Shown one piece after another: positions 6,607 to 8,641 of a stretch of 8,641 bases of DNA. Source of the stretch: Methylovirgula sp. (GTDB lineage Bacteria; Pseudomonadota; Alphaproteobacteria; Rhizobiales; Beijerinckiaceae); contig JASHVQ010000021.1 in NCBI GenBank assembly GCA_030044485.1, positions 1 through 8,641 on the forward strand. Direction: 5' to 3'. The notes under the pieces were generated by a model. It searched no databases. It saw nothing but the letters and a program-made list of their open reading frames with translations, and had not been told where the DNA came from. The translations under genes were made by a program, and so were the position numbers. Every line of letters starts with the position of its first letter. The stretch's first letter is position 1.

Positions 6607-7821
6607 TTAACGTCTTCGGCCGCGACGCCGCGCCTTTTTCACGGACCGCTTCGTCGCCTTGCGCGCGGTCTTCTTGGCCGCGGATTTCCGCGCCGTCTTC
6701 TTGACCGCCTTGCGGGCCTTTTTCTTGGCCGCCTTGCGCACCGTCTTTTTGGCCGCCTTTTTCGCCGCTTTGCGCGCTGTCTTTTTGGCGGCGGCCTTTT
6801 TGGCGGCCGGTTTCGGGGCCGCAACGAGCGGTTTAGGCGCGGGCGGCTTCGGCGCAGGCGGCTTCGGCGCCAATGGCGCCGGGGCTGGCGCCATAGGCGC
6901 GGGCGGCGTGACAGACATAGGCGCCGGCCGCGGCGGCATGGGCCGAGGCTTCGGCGGTTCCACATGCATAGGTTTGGGCGGCTCGGGAGCCGTCATTTTG
7001 TTGTCGTCGTCCCCTTCGGTTCTCATCATGGTCCTCTCCGCTTCCCCAGTCAGAAATGCGACTGCGGCTTTGTTGAACGCATCGGCCGCCTCGACTGGCG
7101 AAAGATGCGCGGCTTCGAGCGTCACGAGCTTGGCGCCCGTAATAGAGCTCGCGAGCAAAGCGCCGACGCCGGGTGGCGTCACCGGATCGTGGCGGCCGAC
7201 GATCACCAGCACCTTTTGCTTGATCATCGACAGCCCGGCGCGCAAGTCCGCGTCGCGGATCGCTGCGCAGTGCGCAGCGTAACCCTCGGGCTTCGTCGCG
7301 AGCAAGATGTCTTCGAAGCGACGGACTTGTTCCGGATGACGTTCGCGGTATTGCCGCGTAAACCAATTCTCGAGAACCGACGGAGCAAGGCCTTCCATGC
7401 CCTTTTCGTTCACGATCCTAATTCTCTCGTTCCAGGCCTCGACGCCGCCGATCTGCGCGGCCGTATTGGCAAGGACGGCGCGGCGGATCCGCTCCGGAGC
7501 CCTGGTCAGCAGCCACAACCCGATGATTCCGCCCTCGGAATGGCCGATCCAATCGACCTTTTCGAGCCGCAAGGCGTCGAGGATGGCGATGACGTCATGG
7601 CCGAGCTGGCCGATCGTATAGGGGCCGCGGCTGACGGCGCTGCGGCCCATGCCGCGCATGTCGTAGCGCACGACGCGGCAATGCTTCTTCAGCGCCGGCA
7701 GCTGCGCGTCAAACTCGCTGAGATCGACGCCCAGCGAATGCGACATCATGACCGCGGGAGCGCTCGCATCGCCTTCGACGATGACGTTGAATGGCTCGCC
7801 GGCAATGATCATCTCGCCCAT
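6607..7821 (-). CDS. PcaD-like alpha/beta hydrolase fused to Pro-rich linker and histone-H1-like Lys/Ala tail
   Basis: This 404-residue protein has three parts. Residues 1-260 form a complete alpha/beta hydrolase resembling 3-oxoadipate enol-lactonase (PcaD). It has the SHSLG oxyanion region (27-31), RYDMRGMGRS (52-61), nucleophile elbow GHSEGG (Ser95), GRHDPVTPP (Asp212) and AAHLSPVEAADAF with His239. Residues 260-275 are a short acidic linker, and 277-333 are Pro-rich with repeated PPAPKP. Residues 334-404 are almost only Lys, Ala and Arg, like AlgP, PhaF or histone H1 tails that bind DNA or polyanions. PcaD itself normally ends near residue 260, so the tail is an addition. The start has a good ribosome-binding site, GAGGTAGGT (7830-7822), directly before the ATG. 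No other aromatic-degradation genes are nearby, so the PcaD substrate should not be assumed; hydrolase fold and tail are certain. Confidence 0.85.
   Translation of the reverse strand: MGEMIIAGEPFNVIVEGDASAPAVMMSHSLGVDLSEFDAQLPALKKHCRVVRYDMRGMGRSAVSRGPYTIGQLGHDVIAILDALRLEKVDWIGHSEGGIIGLWLLTRAPERIRRAVLANTAAQIGGVEAWNERIRIVNEKGMEGLAPSVLENWFTRQYRERHPEQVRRFEDILLATKPEGYAAHCAAIRDADLRAGLSMIKQKVLVIVGRHDPVTPPGVGALLASSITGAKLVTLEAAHLSPVEAADAFNKAAVAFLTGEAERTMMRTEGDDDNKMTAPEPPKPMHVEPPKPRPMPPRPAPMSVTPPAPMAPAPAPLAPKPPAPKPPAPKPLVAAPKPAAKKAAAKKTARKAAKKAAKKTVRKAAKKKARKAVKKTARKSAAKKTARKATKRSVKKARRRGRRR
6617..6819 (-). repeat. Low-complexity Lys/Ala/Arg codon repeat tract
   Basis: On the plus strand the tract shows recurrent GCCGCCTTT-, TTTTTGGC- and CTTGCGC-like units. 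These are simply the reverse complement of AAG/AAA, GCC/GCG and CGC codons for the basic tail. It is prone to slippage and length variation between strains, and it is part of the coding sequence, not an independent repeat element. Confidence 0.6.
7027..7039 (-). promoter_or_regulatory. Strong internal ribosome-binding site with in-frame ATG
   Basis: On the minus strand GGAGAGG (7039-7033) is followed by ACC and ATG (7029-7027), in frame with the long hydrolase-tail gene at residue 265. Initiation here would give a separate 140-residue acidic-linker/Pro-rich/Lys-Ala protein ending at the same stop. The Shine-Dalgarno match is at least as good as that of the full-length start, and it sits at the boundary between hydrolase and tail. 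Whether it is used is inference. Confidence 0.45.
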
Positions 7822-7925
7822 ACCTACCTCGGCGGCGACGCTTCCTCGCTTGATCTTACGCCAGCTTGCACGCGAATTTCTAGACGGCGCGGTGCATTTC
7901 GTCGGGCAAGCGACGCAAAGTTTGT

Positions 7926-7939
7926 TGCGCGATCGCGCA
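7926..7939. repeat. 14-bp perfect palindrome, possible operator
   Basis: TGCGCGATCGCGCA reads the same on both strands. It sits about 105 bases upstream of the hydrolase-tail ATG, where a dimeric regulator could bind. The GCGATCGC core is also a motif that occurs often in GC-rich genomes, so it may have no regulatory meaning. Confidence 0.3.
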
Positions 7940-8025
7940 GAATGCGCTGTTGAAGGCGCGCGCGATGCCGATTAAGCCTTGGCATGCCGCGCATCGACGT
8001 TTGCCTCTGCCGACGCTTCGAAAAA

Positions 8026-8096
8026 CCTTGCGCAAAGCCGCGGACGTTCCTCGATTAAGGTAGATATATATTTATAATCAACAACTTATCGCAAGG
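8026..8096 (-). terminator. Possible nadE terminator: long-spaced inverted repeat followed by T-run
   Basis: Read on the minus strand just after the nadE stop, CCTTGCG (8096-8090) can pair with CGCAAGG (8032-8026), which is followed at once by TTTTT (8025-8021). The loop of 57 bases is far longer than normal for an intrinsic terminator, so this is a weak call. The T-run position is its only good point. Confidence 0.25.
8065..8094 (-). promoter_or_regulatory. Candidate promoter in AT-rich block for the hydrolase-tail gene
   Basis: On the minus strand TTGCGA (8094-8089) is followed after 18 bases by TATATA (8070-8065). This AT-rich block stands out sharply in a GC-rich window. If used, it would leave a 5' leader of about 235 bases before the ATG at 7821. 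No expression evidence is available. Confidence 0.3.
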
Positions 8097-8641
8097 CTAG
8101 GACGACGTCAGCGGCACGTTCTTGACGAGATCGTCCAGCCAAGCCTGCGCATTCCCGTCGGAAGGCGCGCGCCAGTCGCCGCGCGGCGACAGCGAACCGC
8201 CGGCAACGACCTTGGGACCGTTGGGCAAAGCCGAGCGCTTGAACTGACTCAAGCCAAAGAAACGCCGGATAAACACTTCGAGCCAGTGCCGAATCTCCTG
8301 CAGATCGTAAGCGTGGCGGCGATCCTTCGGAAAATCCTGCGGCCATGCCCCTTTGTTGACGTCGCCCCACGCGGCGAGCGCCAAAAACGCAATCTTCGCC
8401 GGCCGAAATCCATGCCGCAGAACATAGAACAAATTGAAATCCTGAAGCTCGTAGGGGCCGATGACCGCCTCGCTGCGCTGTAGCTCGTCGCCGACACCGG
8501 CCGGCACAAGCTCGGGCGAGATCTCGGTCGCAAGGATCGCCGTCAGCGTAGCGAGCACCTCCGGCGCGTATTGGCGGCTCGCAATGCACCAGCGGATCAA
8601 ATATTGGATCAATGTCTTGGGCACGCCCGAATTGACGGCGT
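8097..8641 (-). CDS. nadE: Glutamine-dependent NAD+ synthetase, C-terminal part (partial)
   Basis: This is the last 181 codons of NadE; the rest lies beyond the right edge. The enzyme makes NAD+ from nicotinic acid adenine dinucleotide using ATP and ammonia, here released from glutamine by an N-terminal glutaminase domain expected upstream. The visible segment is strongly diagnostic for the long, roughly 680-residue, M. tuberculosis-like form. It shows [54 protein letters not shown] and [13 protein letters not shown] near the C-terminus. The frame is open to the edge with the expected [10 protein letters not shown] segment, so a GTG near 8624 is an internal valine codon and not a start. The gene ends at TAG (8099-8097), and the C-terminus looks full length. 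It is on the same strand as the downstream hydrolase gene but separated by 275 bases, so they are probably not one operon. Confidence 0.95.
   Translation of the reverse strand, partial: AVNSGVPKTLIQYLIRWCIASRQYAPEVLATLTAILATEISPELVPAGVGDELQRSEAVIGPYELQDFNLFYVLRHGFRPAKIAFLALAAWGDVNKGAWPQDFPKDRRHAYDLQEIRHWLEVFIRRFFGLSQFKRSALPNGPKVVAGGSLSPRGDWRAPSDGNAQAWLDDLVKNVPLTSS

Larger units (their letters stand above)
7822..8096. other. Intergenic region between nadE and the hydrolase-tail gene
   Basis: These 275 bases hold no convincing protein gene. They contain an AT-rich block (8058-8089), a 14-bp perfect palindrome (7926-7939), a short hairpin (ATGCC 7965-7969 with GGCAT 7981-7985) and a long-spaced inverted repeat (8026-8032 with 8090-8096). 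The region probably holds the nadE transcript end and the promoter and 5' leader of the minus-strand hydrolase gene. Confidence 0.55.

Noticed and set aside
6617..6819. Short spaced repeats that at first glance resemble a tandem or CRISPR-like array
   Set aside because: The units are irregular, have no unique spacers and are explained by Lys/Ala codons of the histone-like tail.
6659..7282. Plus-strand frame with Ala/Phe/Leu repeats resembling a membrane protein
   Set aside because: The pseudo-hydrophobic repeats are the reverse complement of Lys/Ala and Pro/Ala codons in the basic tail.
6964..7953. Plus-strand open frame (329 codons) opposite the PcaD-like hydrolase
   Set aside because: The minus-strand frame has a full catalytic triad and a strong ribosome-binding site. 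The plus-strand product is charged and featureless.

Overview
The window is GC-rich and densely coded. Its codon use and protein types (an M. tuberculosis-like glutamine-dependent NadE, a CcdA thiol-disulfide transporter, Lys/Ala-rich histone-like tails) suggest a Gram-negative alphaproteobacterium, possibly a Hyphomicrobiales member related to Methylocystaceae/Beijerinckiaceae. That placement is inference from style; there is no rRNA or other phylogenetic marker. I see no tRNA, rRNA, CRISPR array, insertion sequence or phage gene.

Layout. (1) 1-314, minus strand: the 5' part of ccdA, running off the left edge. (2) 315-557: a divergent intergenic region. (3) 558-6566, plus strand: a tight four-gene run, probably one operon. 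It encodes a MOP/Wzx-type membrane flippase, a protein-L-isoaspartate O-methyltransferase (PIMT) homologue with an apparent Tat signal peptide, an 878-residue membrane protein with a central spermidine-synthase-like Rossmann domain between two membrane blocks, and a secreted alpha/beta-hydrolase-like protein. The gaps are 87 and 44 bases, then a 17-base overlap. (4) 6573-6600: a perfect 9-bp hairpin between convergent genes, probably a shared terminator. (5) 6607-7821, minus strand: a PcaD-like alpha/beta hydrolase fused in frame to a Pro-rich linker and a histone-H1-like Lys/Ala tail. (6) 7822-8096: an intergenic region with an AT-rich block and inverted repeats. (7) 8097-8641, minus strand: the 3' end of nadE.

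The most interesting part is the 558-6566 run. It combines two SAM-methyltransferase-fold proteins, one apparently exported and one embedded in the membrane, with an exported hydrolase and a lipid-linked-substrate-type flippase. This could be an uncharacterised envelope-modification pathway. The substrate cannot be read from the sequence, and the shared pathway is inferred only from gene spacing. The second notable item is the hydrolase/histone-tail fusion, which carries a strong internal ribosome-binding site in frame exactly at the domain boundary, so one gene may give two products.
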